Below are positions 9,512-17,305 of a stretch of DNA of 64,000 nucleotides, one piece after another. The notes under the pieces are model-generated. The model ran no database searches. It had not been told where the DNA came from and was given only the letters and a program-made list of their open reading frames with translations. The stretch lies in NCBI RefSeq assembly GCF_002798015.1, contig NZ_PGTZ01000007.1:700222-764221 (forward strand), read 5' to 3'. Made by a program: the position numbers and the translations under genes. How positions within the stretch are numbered: position 1 is the first letter of the stretch; the number at the start of each line of letters is the position of its first letter. This DNA comes from Luteimicrobium subarcticum. Lineage in GTDB: Bacteria; Actinomycetota; Actinomycetes; Actinomycetales; Cellulomonadaceae.

Positions 9512-9970
9512 TCAGTGCGCTCCGTCCCGGTCGCTCGCCGCGTCGGCGAGGCGCGACAGGGCGCCGGCCGCACCGCGCAGCGCCGCGACGTCGTCGTCCG
9601 CCAGCGTGCCCAGCAGGTCGCGCACCGTCGCGGCCCGCTGCTCCTGCGCGGTCGCGAGCAGCGTGCGCCCGGGCTCCGTGATCGACACGAGCACGGAGCG
9701 GGCGTCGGCGTCCGAGCGGACCCGCGCCACGAGCCCTCGCTCGTCGAGCGCGCCGACCACGCGCGTCATGCTGGGCGCGGCCATCCGCTCCGTCCGGGCG
9801 AGGTCGCCGACCCGCTGCGGCCCCTGGCGCTCCAGGGTCGCGAGCACGGAGAAGTGACCGGCGGACAGGTCGTCGGCGGTCGGCCGGATGCGGCGGATGA
9901 CGCGTCCGACGACCCGGACCAGCAGGTCGGCGAGGTCGTCCTCGGCTGCGCGGTCCGGGGCGCCGGTCAC
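9512..9970 (-). CDS. MarR-family regulator of the adjacent exporter
   Basis: The 152-residue product has the MarR winged-helix fold. The recognition helix region is [22 protein letters not shown] and the wing [12 protein letters not shown] (about residues 55-90). It is the second gene of a two-gene operon: its GTG start overlaps the exporter stop by 4 bp. It probably represses the operon through the palindrome upstream of the exporter gene and releases it when a toxic ligand binds. The ligand is not predictable. Confidence 0.9.
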   Translation of the reverse strand: MTGAPDRAAEDDLADLLVRVVGRVIRRIRPTADDLSAGHFSVLATLERQGPQRVGDLARTERMAAPSMTRVVGALDERGLVARVRSDADARSVLVSITEPGRTLLATAQEQRAATVRDLLGTLADDDVAALRGAAGALSRLADAASDRDGAH

Positions 9971-11721
9971 GCGGCGCTCCGCGTGGCGGGAGCTCCGGCA
10001 GCGACGGTCGCGGGCTCGACGACGGCGAGCTGCCCGTCGTCGTGCACGAACCGCTTGCCGCGGCTGAGCGACGCCGCGGCGCCGATGAGCGACATGATCG
10101 CCGCGGCGGTGAACACCACCACGAGACCGTGGTGGAACGCGTCGGAGATGAGCTGCGGGAAGAACTCCTTGCCCGTGAGCGTCGCGGCGTCGGCCGGCGG
10201 CAGCGTCTCGAGGACGCCGGTGGGTGCGAGGAGCGACTGGACGGGGTTGTAGCCGAGGAAGGCTGCGAACAGGCTCCCGACGGGCGGCAGCTGGGCGACC
10301 TGGTCGGCGACGGCCGTCCCCACGCCGTGGGACACGAGCCCGCTGCGCAGCGCCGCCGGCAGCGTCGACGCGAGCCCGACCACCATGAGCGAGAAGAACA
10401 CGCCGATCGACAGCGACGACCCGGCGTTCTGCACGGTTCCCGCGACGCCCGACGCGGCGCCGCGCTCCTTCGCGGGGACGGCACTCATGATCGCCGACCG
10501 GTTGGGGGCGCCGAACATGCCGGAGCCGACGCCGTTGAGGAACGTGATGACGGCGAACTCCCAGTACGCGAAGTTCACGGGGATGAAGATCAGGGCGACG
10601 AACGTCGCGGCGACGAGCACGAGCCCGCCCGTCGCGAAGCCGCGCGCGCCGAAGCGGTCGGACAGCGTGCCGGACAGGGGCCCGGCGACGAGGAACCCGA
10701 TCGTGATGGGCAGCATGTAGATGCCGGCCCACAGGGGTGTCTGGTCGTACGAGTACCCGTGCAGCGGCAGCCAGATGCCCTGCAGCCAGATGATGAGCAT
10801 GAACTGCAGACCGCCGCGGCTCACCGCGGCGAGCAGACCGGCGAGGTTGCCCATCGAGAACGCGCGGATGCGAAACAGGCGCATGTCCAGCATGGGCGCC
10901 CGGCTGCGCACCTCGATCACGACGAACAGGGCGAGCACCGCCAGGCCGCCGACGATCGCCCCCAGCACCCAGGGGTTGGTCCAGCCGGTCGGGCGTCCGC
11001 CGGAGGGCTGGATGCCGTAGGTGATGCCGGTGAGCACGGCGACGAGCCCGACCGCGAACGTGATGTTGCCGGGCCAGTCGAGGCGGCCGGGGTTGCGCGT
11101 GCCGGTCTCGTGCAGCGAGCGGTAGGACCACACCGTCCCGAGGATGCCGATCGGCACGCTGACCCAGAACACGGCGCGCCAGTCCACGACCGCGAGCACG
11201 CCGCCGACGAGCAGGCCGATGAACGAGCCCGCGATGGCCGCGACCTGGTTGATGCCGAGCGCCATGCCGCGGCGCTCCGCCGGGAAGGCGTCCGTGATGA
11301 TCGCGGTCGAGTTCGCGAACAGCATCGCGCCGCCGACGCCCTGCACGAGGCGGAACCCGATGAGCCACAGCGCGCCGCCCGCCCCCGTGAGCGGGTCGAG
11401 GGACAGGGCGATCGAGCCTGCGGTGAAGACCACGAACCCGAGGTTGTAGATCCGCACCCGCCCGTACATGTCGCCGAGGCGCCCGAACGTCACGACGAGC
11501 ACCGCCGTGACGAGCAGGTAGCCCATGAGCATCCACAGCAGGTAGCTGACGTTGCCCGCCTCGAGGGGGTCGAGGTGGATGCCCTCGAAGATCGCGGGCA
11601 GCGAGATGAGCACGATCGACGCGTTGATGGTCGCCATCAGCATGCCGAGAGTGGTGTTGGACAGGGCGACCCACTTGTACCGGGGGTGGTCCTTGGTGAC
11701 GAAGGGCGTGCGCGAGCTCAC
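9967..11721 (-). CDS. MFS drug exporter, 14-TM DHA2 type
   Basis: This 584-residue transporter has the DHA2 (EmrB/QacA-like) layout of 14 predicted helices. The motif [11 protein letters not shown] follows helix 2, and [12 protein letters not shown] and the [15 protein letters not shown] segment lie in helices 4-5. It should export hydrophobic compounds in exchange for protons. A long extracytoplasmic loop (about residues 455-520) precedes the last helix, as is common in this group. The GTG start at 11721 is preceded by GGAG. It is the first gene of an operon with a MarR gene and has a palindromic operator upstream. Confidence 0.9.
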   Translation of the reverse strand: MSSRTPFVTKDHPRYKWVALSNTTLGMLMATINASIVLISLPAIFEGIHLDPLEAGNVSYLLWMLMGYLLVTAVLVVTFGRLGDMYGRVRIYNLGFVVFTAGSIALSLDPLTGAGGALWLIGFRLVQGVGGAMLFANSTAIITDAFPAERRGMALGINQVAAIAGSFIGLLVGGVLAVVDWRAVFWVSVPIGILGTVWSYRSLHETGTRNPGRLDWPGNITFAVGLVAVLTGITYGIQPSGGRPTGWTNPWVLGAIVGGLAVLALFVVIEVRSRAPMLDMRLFRIRAFSMGNLAGLLAAVSRGGLQFMLIIWLQGIWLPLHGYSYDQTPLWAGIYMLPITIGFLVAGPLSGTLSDRFGARGFATGGLVLVAATFVALIFIPVNFAYWEFAVITFLNGVGSGMFGAPNRSAIMSAVPAKERGAASGVAGTVQNAGSSLSIGVFFSLMVVGLASTLPAALRSGLVSHGVGTAVADQVAQLPPVGSLFAAFLGYNPVQSLLAPTGVLETLPPADAATLTGKEFFPQLISDAFHHGLVVVFTAAAIMSLIGAAASLSRGKRFVHDDGQLAVVEPATVAAGAPATRSAA

Positions 11722-11750
11722 GGTGCTCCGGGGGTGTCGGGCGGCAACTA

Positions 11751-11773
11751 CTTAGCAAGTGCTAAGCACCTTA
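11751..11773 (-). promoter_or_regulatory. MarR operator and -10 element of the exporter operon
   Basis: CTTAGCA (11751-11757) and TGCTAAG (11760-11766) form a perfect 7-bp inverted repeat with a 2-bp spacer, in the TTAGCNNNTGCTAA style seen for MarR proteins. A TAAGGT -10 candidate (complement of 11768-11773) lies immediately upstream, so the operator covers the expected transcription start. This supports autorepression of the operon. Confidence 0.65.
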
Positions 11774-11834
11774 GGACGACCTCGCCCGCGCCGCTGCGCC
11801 GTCCGCGGGCCGGGACGGCACGGCCCCGGACGCA

Positions 11835-11868
11835 CGACAGCCCGGCCCCTGCAGGGACCGGGCTGTCG
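11835..11868 (-). terminator. intrinsic terminator of greA
   Basis: A perfect 11-bp stem (11835-11845 with 11858-11868) and 12-base loop start 12 bp beyond the greA stop codon. The intergenic segment separates greA from the exporter operon promoter. Confidence 0.85.
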
Positions 11869-11879
11869 GACGTGCTGCG

Positions 11880-12362
11880 TCAGCCGACGAAAGGCTTGGC
11901 GTCGAGGATCTTGACGGGGACCTCGTTCCCGTTCGGCGCGGTGTACGACGTGGAGTCGCCCACGGCGCGTCCGTTGACGGACGCGCCGATCGCGGAGCCG
12001 GGGGAGAAGACGTCGATGTCCGTGGTGCCCGCGATCTCGCGCGAGCCCAGGAGGAACACCATCTCGTCGCCGGCGACCTCGGCCGTGACGACCATGCCCG
12101 GCTCCACCTTGCCGTCGTCGGGCGGGGTGCCGATCTGCGCGGTGCGCAGCTTCTCGGTGAGCTCGCGGATGCGGGCCTCGTTCTTGGCCTGCTCCTCACG
12201 GGCGGCGTGGTACCCGCCGTTCTCCTTGAGGTCGCCCTCGTCGCGAGCCGCCGCGATGCGCTCCGCGATCTCGGTGCGCCCAGCCGTGGACAGCTGGTCG
12301 AGCTCGGCCTGCAGCCGGTCGTAGGCCTCCTGGGTCAGCCAGGTGACGGTCGTGTCGGTCAC
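11880..12362 (-). CDS. greA: transcription elongation factor GreA
   Basis: GreA rescues backtracked RNA polymerase by stimulating cleavage of the nascent transcript. The 160-residue product has the N-terminal antiparallel coiled coil (residues 1-80) with ARDEGDLKENGGYHAAREEQ at its tip, which carries the acidic D/E pair that enters the secondary channel, and the FKBP-like C-terminal domain. The length matches the family. A GTG start at 12362 is preceded by AAGGAG at 8 bases. It lies downstream of a DUF4307 gene and near mca, an order also found in mycobacteria. Confidence 0.97.
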   Translation of the reverse strand: MTDTTVTWLTQEAYDRLQAELDQLSTAGRTEIAERIAAARDEGDLKENGGYHAAREEQAKNEARIRELTEKLRTAQIGTPPDDGKVEPGMVVTAEVAGDEMVFLLGSREIAGTTDIDVFSPGSAIGASVNGRAVGDSTSYTAPNGNEVPVKILDAKPFVG

Positions 12363-12395
12363 GGGAGTCGCTCCTTCCTTCGGTTCGGGCCGTGC

Positions 12396-12414
12396 GGGGA
12401 CCAGGTCGGTCCCC
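12396..12414 (-). promoter_or_regulatory. hairpin in the greA leader
   Basis: GGGGACC (12396-12402) and GGTCCCC (12408-12414) form a perfect 7-bp stem with a 5-base loop, 34 bases before the greA start codon. A TATCGT -10 candidate on the minus strand (12534-12539) would give a leader of about 165 bases. The rest of the 221-bp gap shows no gene. Confidence 0.4.
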
Positions 12415-12583
12415 GGGGCCGGATGTGCGTGACGCGTGCCGCCGGTGCCCTGCTCGTGACGGCTCGTAGTGCTCGGTGAGCGTCGACCCTCGCGGGCCGG
12501 TCGGCAGGTCAGGCTGCACGCGCTGAACCCACCACGATACCAACACCGCGGTCCGGCGCCCGTGAGGCGCGAGCAGGCGCGGC

Positions 12584-12982
12584 TCAGCTCGCCGTGCGGC
12601 AGGAGTCGACGACGCCGTTGACGGGCTTCTCCGTCGTGCGGACGGTCACCGTGTAGCGCGTGGTGTCCTGGTCGGACGCGGGCAGCGACGCGTCGAGCGT
12701 GCCGACCTGGGCGTGCAGCGCGTTGCTCGCGTCGATCGTGCACACCACCGCGGTGCCCTGCGCGACCGTCACGTCGAACGTCACGTCGACGGACTCGGCG
12801 GTGACGTTCGAGTAGCCGTAGTTCTGGAAGCTCACGGTCGGCTCGGAGTGGTGCAGGCCCAGCCAGGAGACGGCGCCCAGCGCCACGACCGCGCACGCGA
12901 CGAGCGCCGCGAGCCGCCACCGTCGGCCCGTCGAGGTCCGCTCGGGTCCGTAGCGTCCGGGGGGTGCTGCCACGCTCGTCAT
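12584..12982 (-). CDS. DUF4307 membrane-anchored protein
   Basis: This 132-residue protein has a basic N-terminus with PPGRYGPER, one membrane helix (about residues 25-47, ending in WLGLH), and an extracytoplasmic beta-rich domain with two cysteines (VVCTID and DSCRTAS). That is the layout of the actinobacterial DUF4307 family, which is commonly encoded beside mca. The function is unknown. The start at 12982 is placed 10 bases after GGGGAG; an ATG at 12991 is equally possible. It is divergent from mca. Confidence 0.8.
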   Translation of the reverse strand: MTSVAAPPGRYGPERTSTGRRWRLAALVACAVVALGAVSWLGLHHSEPTVSFQNYGYSNVTAESVDVTFDVTVAQGTAVVCTIDASNALHAQVGTLDASLPASDQDTTRYTVTVRTTEKPVNGVVDSCRTAS

Positions 12983-13001
12983 GGCTCCCATTCTCCCCGA
13001 C

Positions 13002-13007
13002 TATCCT
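13002..13007 (+). promoter_or_regulatory. -10 element (TATCCT) of mca
   Basis: TATCCT matches TANNNT and lies 50 bases before the favoured mca start, which has its own GGAG. It is too close to an alternative in-frame GTG at 13009 for that start to be used, so it supports the start at 13057. Confidence 0.45.
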
Positions 13008-13056
13008 CGTGTCAGGACCATCGCTGGTCGTGACGCCCGAACACCTGGAGCACCCC

Positions 13057-13950
13057 GTGACCGCCCAGCCTTCCGAGCCCCTGCGGCTCATGGCCGTGCA
13101 CGCCCATCCCGACGACGAGTCGAGCAAGGGCGCCGGCACCACCGCCCGCTACGCCGCCGAGGGCGTCGACGTCCTCGTCGTGACGTGCACCGGCGGTGAG
13201 CGCGGCGACATCCTCAACCCGTCCTTCGGGCCGGGGCCGACGTCGATCGAGGGGACGCACGAGCTGCGTCGCAGCGAGATGCTCCGCGCGGCCGAGGCCC
13301 TCGGCGTGCGGCAGGAGTGGCTCGGCTTCGTCGACTCGGGCCTGCCCGAGGGCGACCCGCTGCCCCCGCTGCCCGACGGCTGCTTCGGGCTCGTGCCGGT
13401 CGAGACGGCGGCCCGGCCCCTCGTCGAGCTCGTGCGCGCGTTCCGCCCGCACGTGATGACGACGTACGACCCGTCGGGCGGCTACCCGCACCCGGACCAC
13501 ATCATGTGCCACAAGGTCGCGTACGAGGCGTTCTGCGCGGCGGGCGACCCGTCGCGCTACAGCGGCACGGGCGCGCCGTGGGAGGTCATGAAGCTCTACT
13601 ACAACCACGACTTCTCGATGCGGAAGATGCGCACCATCCACGAGGCGATGGCCGACGCCGGACTCGAGTCGCCGTTCGGCGACTGGATCGAGTCGCGCGA
13701 GGCCAAGGAGATCCCCGAGCGCCGGGCCACGACCCGCGTCGACGTCTCCGCCTACTTCGCGCAGCGTGACGGCGCCCTCGTGGCGCACGCCAGCCAGATC
13801 GACCCGGCGGGCTTCTTCTTCGCCGTGCCGCGCGACCTCGAGGCCGAGGTCTGGCCGTGGGAGGAGTACGAGCTCGCGGAGTCGCGCGTCGAGACCTCGC
13901 TGCCCGAGACCGACCTGTTCGCGGGCGTGCGGACGGGGGAGCAGGCATGA
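13057..13950 (+). CDS. mca: mycothiol S-conjugate amidase
   Basis: Mca cleaves mycothiol S-conjugates of electrophiles and drugs to a mercapturic acid, which is exported, and glucosaminyl-inositol, which is recycled. The 297-residue product belongs to the PIG-L/LmbE zinc-hydrolase family. The zinc motif HAHPDDE lies at residues 15-21, and the second metal/active-site segment YPHPDH near residue 143. Length and sequence fit Mca rather than the related MshB deacetylase. The GTG start at 13057 is preceded by GGAG. It overlaps the next gene by ATGA and is divergent from the DUF4307 gene. Its presence implies mycothiol as the low-molecular-weight thiol. Confidence 0.95.
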   Translation: MTAQPSEPLRLMAVHAHPDDESSKGAGTTARYAAEGVDVLVVTCTGGERGDILNPSFGPGPTSIEGTHELRRSEMLRAAEALGVRQEWLGFVDSGLPEGDPLPPLPDGCFGLVPVETAARPLVELVRAFRPHVMTTYDPSGGYPHPDHIMCHKVAYEAFCAAGDPSRYSGTGAPWEVMKLYYNHDFSMRKMRTIHEAMADAGLESPFGDWIESREAKEIPERRATTRVDVSAYFAQRDGALVAHASQIDPAGFFFAVPRDLEAEVWPWEEYELAESRVETSLPETDLFAGVRTGEQA

Positions 13951-14324
13951 GCGCGGGTGCGGTCGGGGTGCTGGGCGCGCTGGGCCGGTTCGGCGTTCCC
14001 GCGGTGGACCCGACCCCGGCGCCCACGCCGGTCCAGGAGATCAACCTCGACACCACGGGCGGCGGCGGCAGCCACAGCTTCGAGTTCTTCGTCGTGTCGT
14101 TCTTGCTGGCCCTCGCGTGCGTCGCGATCGCGATGCTGCTGGCCCGCCAGCTGCGCCGCATGAACCGCAACTACCAGGACAGGGTCGACGCGGGGGAGCT
14201 GCCGGACGAGCGGCGCCCCACGTTCCAGGGCACCGGCGAGGCGTCGTCGCGCCGCGGCGCGCCCGGTGCGCCCGGTGCGCCGGGGGCGTCGGGACCGTCC
14301 GACGACGCCGGCGGGGACCGCTGA
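13947..14324 (+). CDS. small single-pass membrane protein downstream of mca
   Basis: The 125-residue product has a short Pro-rich extracytoplasmic segment, one membrane helix (FEFFVVSFLLALACVAIAML, about residues 46-68), and a basic cytoplasmic tail containing RRMNRNYQDR that ends in a Gly/Ala/Pro-rich stretch. It starts inside the mca stop codon and so is translationally coupled to it. The corresponding gene in mycobacteria (Rv1083) is also of unknown function. The constant link to mca suggests a role near thiol-conjugate handling, but that is inference only. Confidence 0.8.
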   Translation: MSAGAVGVLGALGRFGVPAVDPTPAPTPVQEINLDTTGGGGSHSFEFFVVSFLLALACVAIAMLLARQLRRMNRNYQDRVDAGELPDERRPTFQGTGEASSRRGAPGAPGAPGASGPSDDAGGDR

Positions 14325-14325
14325 C

Positions 14326-15117
14326 GTGCGTCTGACCGTCGCGCAGCTCGGTGCGGGCACGGACCGCTCCGCGAACCTCGAGGCGTCGCGCGACGCCGTG
14401 TCGCGTGCCGGGCGCGTCGGGGCTGACCTGGTCGTCCTGCCCGAGTACGCGTCGGCGTTCGACCCCCACGGCGTGGGCGCCGCGCACGCCGAGCCGCTGT
14501 CCGGGCCGTACGTCACCGGGCTGCGCGACGTGGCGCGTCGCCGCGGCGTCGGGGTCGTGGCGGGCACCCTCACGCCGGGCACCGCCGGCCGGGCGGTCAA
14601 CACGGTCGTCGCGATCGACTCCACGGGCGAGCTGGTGGGCGCCTACGACAAGGTCCACCTGTACGACGCGTTCGGGCACCGCGAGTCGGACCGGCTCGAC
14701 GCCGGTCCCGCGGACGCGGCGCCGCTCGTGTGGGACGTCGCCGGCCTGCGGGTCGGTGTCATGACCTGCTACGACCTGCGGTTCCCGGAGTCGGCGCGAC
14801 GGCTCGTCGACGCGGGCGCCGAGGTGCTCGTGGTGCCGGCGGCGTGGGCGGCCGGTCCGCTCAAGCTCGACCACTGGCGCACCCTGGCGCGCGCCCGGGC
14901 GATCGAGAACACGGTCGTCGTGGCGGCCGTCGGGCAGTGCGGCCACGGGGTGACGGGACACTCGCTGCTCGTCGGCCCGGACGGCGTCGTCGCGCTCGAG
15001 TGCGGGGACGAGCCGGAGCTGCGGACGGTGGACCTCGACCCGGCCGAGCTGGCGGAGGTCCGCGTCTCCAACCCGTCGCTCGCGAACCGGCGGTACGCGG
15101 TGGTCCCCCGAGGCTGA
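14326..15117 (+). CDS. carbon-nitrogen hydrolase (nitrilase superfamily)
   Basis: The 263-residue product has the Glu-Lys-Cys triad of the nitrilase superfamily: Glu in VLPEYASAF, Lys in YDKVHLYD, and Cys in MTCYDLRFPE. That last segment and the GHRESD context resemble omega-amidase/Nit-type amidases acting on small C-N bonds, but the substrate is open. The GTG start lies 1 bp after the preceding stop, so the gene is in one operon with mca. In mycobacteria a thioredoxin-like gene occupies this place. Confidence 0.88.
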   Translation: MRLTVAQLGAGTDRSANLEASRDAVSRAGRVGADLVVLPEYASAFDPHGVGAAHAEPLSGPYVTGLRDVARRRGVGVVAGTLTPGTAGRAVNTVVAIDSTGELVGAYDKVHLYDAFGHRESDRLDAGPADAAPLVWDVAGLRVGVMTCYDLRFPESARRLVDAGAEVLVVPAAWAAGPLKLDHWRTLARARAIENTVVVAAVGQCGHGVTGHSLLVGPDGVVALECGDEPELRTVDLDPAELAEVRVSNPSLANRRYAVVPRG

Positions 15118-15118
15118 A

Positions 15119-15138
15119 GCGCCTGGGCGCTCAGGCGC
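15119..15138. terminator. short convergent hairpin
   Basis: GCGCCTG (15119-15125) pairs with CAGGCGC (15132-15138) across a 6-base loop, in the 13-bp gap between the nitrilase gene (+) and the haemolysin III gene (-). It is a plausible weak bidirectional terminator and overlaps the latter's stop codon. Confidence 0.5.
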
Positions 15139-15859
15139 GCACGGCGACGATCATGATCGCGACGGCGTGGCAGGTGAACCCGACGACGGTCAGCGTGTGG
15201 AACACCTCGTGGAACCCGAACCAGCGCGGGCTGGGGTCGGGCCGCTTCGTGCCGTAGACGACCGCGCCCAGCGTGTACGCGAGGCCGCCGGCGACGACCA
15301 GCCACGTCACGGCCGGCCCGCCGTCGTGCCAGAACTGCGGCAGGAACCCGACGGCCACCCAGCCGAGCGCGACGTAGACGGGCACGTAGACCCATCGGGG
15401 TGCGCCGAGCCAGACGATGCGGGCGAGCAGGCCGAGCGCTGCGCCGCCCCACACGACCCAGAGCAGCCACACGGTGGTGTGGTGCGGGAGCAGCATCACC
15501 GCGAGGGGCGTGTAGGTGCCCGCGATGATGAGGAAGATGTTGGAGTGGTCGGCCCGCCGCAGCACGGCGGCGGTGCGCGGCGACCACGTGCCGCGGTGGT
15601 AGACCGCGGAGGTGCCGAACAGGAGGCACGCGGACAGGCCGAAGACGGCGACGGACCACCGGTCGGCGCCCGCGGGGGCGAGGCACACGGAGACGATCGA
15701 CAGCGCGAGGACGAACGGGATGGCGCCGGCGTGGATCCAGCCGCGCAGGTGCGGCTTGACCGCCTGCGCGACGGCGCCGGCGGCGTCCTCGACGGTCTCG
15801 GCGGCGTCGCGCGCGGCGCGGACGGGTCCGCGGCGGGCGGGCTCGGCGTGCTGGGTCAC
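15131..15859 (-). CDS. haemolysin III / PAQR-family membrane protein
   Basis: The 242-residue product has seven predicted helices after a cytoplasmic N-terminal segment, with the conserved family residues SAVYHRGTW, DHSNIFLIIAGTYTP and the C-terminal GFHEVFHTLTVVG. The Ser/His/Asp pattern is the presumed zinc site of the PAQR/TrhA fold. Bacterial members have been linked to membrane-fluidity and lipid homeostasis; true haemolysin activity is doubtful. The GTG start has GGAGGACCC before it. It is divergent from a Z-isoprenyl diphosphate synthase gene, as in M. tuberculosis Rv1085c-Rv1086. Confidence 0.88.
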   Translation of the reverse strand: MTQHAEPARRGPVRAARDAAETVEDAAGAVAQAVKPHLRGWIHAGAIPFVLALSIVSVCLAPAGADRWSVAVFGLSACLLFGTSAVYHRGTWSPRTAAVLRRADHSNIFLIIAGTYTPLAVMLLPHHTTVWLLWVVWGGAALGLLARIVWLGAPRWVYVPVYVALGWVAVGFLPQFWHDGGPAVTWLVVAGGLAYTLGAVVYGTKRPDPSPRWFGFHEVFHTLTVVGFTCHAVAIMIVAVRA

Positions 15860-15909
15860 GGGTCCTCCGGTGTGCTGGGCGCGGCGGCGGCCGGGGTGCT
15901 CCCGGTCCC

Positions 15910-15948
15910 ACCTACGCCAGCGTAGGTTACGCAACCGTAGGTTGTCGA
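15910..15948. promoter_or_regulatory. palindromic operator at the haemolysin III promoter
   Basis: ACCTACGC (15910-15917) and GCGTAGGT (15920-15927) form a perfect 8-bp inverted repeat with a CA spacer, and a further CGTAGGTT copy lies at 15936-15943. On the minus strand a -35-like TCGACA (15943-15948) and a -10-like TACGCT (15919-15924) are 18 bp apart, so the palindrome covers the -10 box. The dyad suits a TetR-type repressor. No such gene lies nearby. Confidence 0.55.
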
Positions 15949-16050
15949 CGGGCCCCGGGGTCGGCCGCTGTGGATCTCGTGAGAGCTCGCGCACACGGTG
16001 AGCAGGTAGCGTGTGCACCGTCCTTCCCACCCCTGACCGAGGAGCTCGGC

Positions 16051-16812
16051 GTGCGCCTTCCCCACGTGCTCTACGGCGTCTACGAGCGCCGTCTCGCGGG
16101 GTCGCTGCCGACGACCGACCTGCCGCGCCACGTGGGTGTCATCCTCGACGGGAACCGTCGCTGGGCGCGGTCGTTCGGAGAGACCGCCGCGACCGGGCAC
16201 CGGCGCGGAGCCGACAAGATCGGCGAGTTCCTCGGGTGGAGCGAGGAGCTCGGCATCGAGGTCGTCACCCTGTGGATGCTCTCGACCGACAACCTCAAGC
16301 GGTCCGCCGACGAGCTCGGCGACCTCCTCGACATCATCGGGGACGCGGTCCGCGACATCGCGGACTCCGGCCGCTGGCGGCTGCGCGTCGTCGGCCGTCT
16401 CGACCTGCTGCCCGACCGGATCGCCACCGAGCTGCGCGAAGCCCAGGAACGTACCGCGCGCGTCGACGGCCTCCAGGTCAACGTCGCCGTGGGCTACGGC
16501 GGACGCCACGAGATCGCGGACGCCGTGCGCGGGTTCCTGCTCGCCCGGTCCGCCGAGGGCGCGACGCTCGACGACGTCGCGCGCGACCTCGACGTCGAGG
16601 ACATCGCCGCGCACCTGTACACGAAGGGGCAGCCGGACCCGGAGCTCCTCATCCGCACGTCGGGCGAGCAGCGGCTGAGCGGCTTCCTGCTCTGGCAGAG
16701 CGCGAACTCGGAGTTCTACTTCTGCGAGGCCTACTGGCCGGACTTCCGGCGGGTCGACTACCTGCGCGCGCTGCGCGCCTACTCGACGCGCGAGCGACGG
16801 CTCGGACGCTAG
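16051..16812 (+). CDS. cis-isoprenyl diphosphate synthase (UppS family, Rv1086-like)
   Basis: The enzyme condenses IPP with an allylic diphosphate in Z configuration. The 253-residue product has the family signature ILDGNRRWAR with the catalytic Asp, NVAVGYGGRHEI, and the C-terminal LIRTSGEQRLSGFLLWQ...EFYF block. The position next to a haemolysin III gene matches M. tuberculosis Rv1086, a short-chain Z,E-farnesyl diphosphate synthase. A short-chain product is therefore likely, but full undecaprenyl synthesis cannot be ruled out. GTG at 16051 is preferred because GAGGAG precedes it; an upstream in-frame ATG lacks a ribosome site. A TAGCGT hexamer at 16007-16012 may be the -10 box. Confidence 0.9.
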   Translation: MRLPHVLYGVYERRLAGSLPTTDLPRHVGVILDGNRRWARSFGETAATGHRRGADKIGEFLGWSEELGIEVVTLWMLSTDNLKRSADELGDLLDIIGDAVRDIADSGRWRLRVVGRLDLLPDRIATELREAQERTARVDGLQVNVAVGYGGRHEIADAVRGFLLARSAEGATLDDVARDLDVEDIAAHLYTKGQPDPELLIRTSGEQRLSGFLLWQSANSEFYFCEAYWPDFRRVDYLRALRAYSTRERRLGR

Positions 16813-16815
16813 GGT
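16810..16815 (+). promoter_or_regulatory. leaderless -10 element built on the stop codon of the preceding gene
   Basis: TAGGGT begins with the TAG stop of the isoprenyl synthase gene and is followed by 7 bases and the GTG start of the MarR gene at 16823. The spacing fits leaderless transcription. Confidence 0.5.
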
Positions 16816-16822
16816 CACACCC

Positions 16823-17305
16823 GTGAGCCGTGGCGAGGACAGGGACGACGAGGCACCGACCGCGGTGGCGGCCTGGGAGTCGCTGTTCCGGGCGCAGGTC
16901 GCCGTGCTGCGCCGGCTGGGGCGCGACCCGATCTGGGGCGAGGTGTCGTTCCGCGAGTACGACGTGCTCTACACGCTGCGGATCCGCCCGGGGTGCTGTG
17001 CGCGCCTGCGCGAGCTCGCGGCGTCCAGCCTGCTCACCCAGCCGTCGTTGAGCCGGATGGTCGAGCGGCTCGAGGAGCGCTCGCTCGTGGAGCGCCGACC
17101 GGTGCCGGACGACGCCCGTGGCACGCTCGTCGTCCTCACGGACGCCGGGATGCGCCTGGTGACCACCGTCGGGCGCCGCCACGCCGAGGCGATCGACGCC
17201 TATGTCGGCGAGGCGCTCGAGCCGTCGGAGCGCGCGGCGCTGCGCACGCTCACCGAGAAGCTGCGTGCGGCGCAGGGCCAGATCCCGGACCTGGCCCGGG
17301 GCTGA
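16823..17305 (+). CDS. MarR-family transcriptional regulator
   Basis: The 160-residue product is a MarR winged-helix protein: dimerisation helices at both ends, recognition segment LTQPSLSRMVERLEERSLVERR (about residues 72-93), and wing DDARGTLVVLT. It lies 10 bp after the isoprenyl synthase gene and may also have its own leaderless promoter. Its last 56 bp overlap the 3' end of the convergent MarR gene. The target is not known. The CysCys pair in GCCARL is unusual for the family and could be redox-sensitive, which is speculative. Confidence 0.88.
   Translation: MSRGEDRDDEAPTAVAAWESLFRAQVAVLRRLGRDPIWGEVSFREYDVLYTLRIRPGCCARLRELAASSLLTQPSLSRMVERLEERSLVERRPVPDDARGTLVVLTDAGMRLVTTVGRRHAEAIDAYVGEALEPSERAALRTLTEKLRAAQGQIPDLARG

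Noticed and set aside
15131-15859. A true pore-forming haemolysin
   Set aside because: The seven-helix PAQR/TrhA layout and conserved Ser/His/Asp residues fit a membrane homeostasis protein, and the name is historical.
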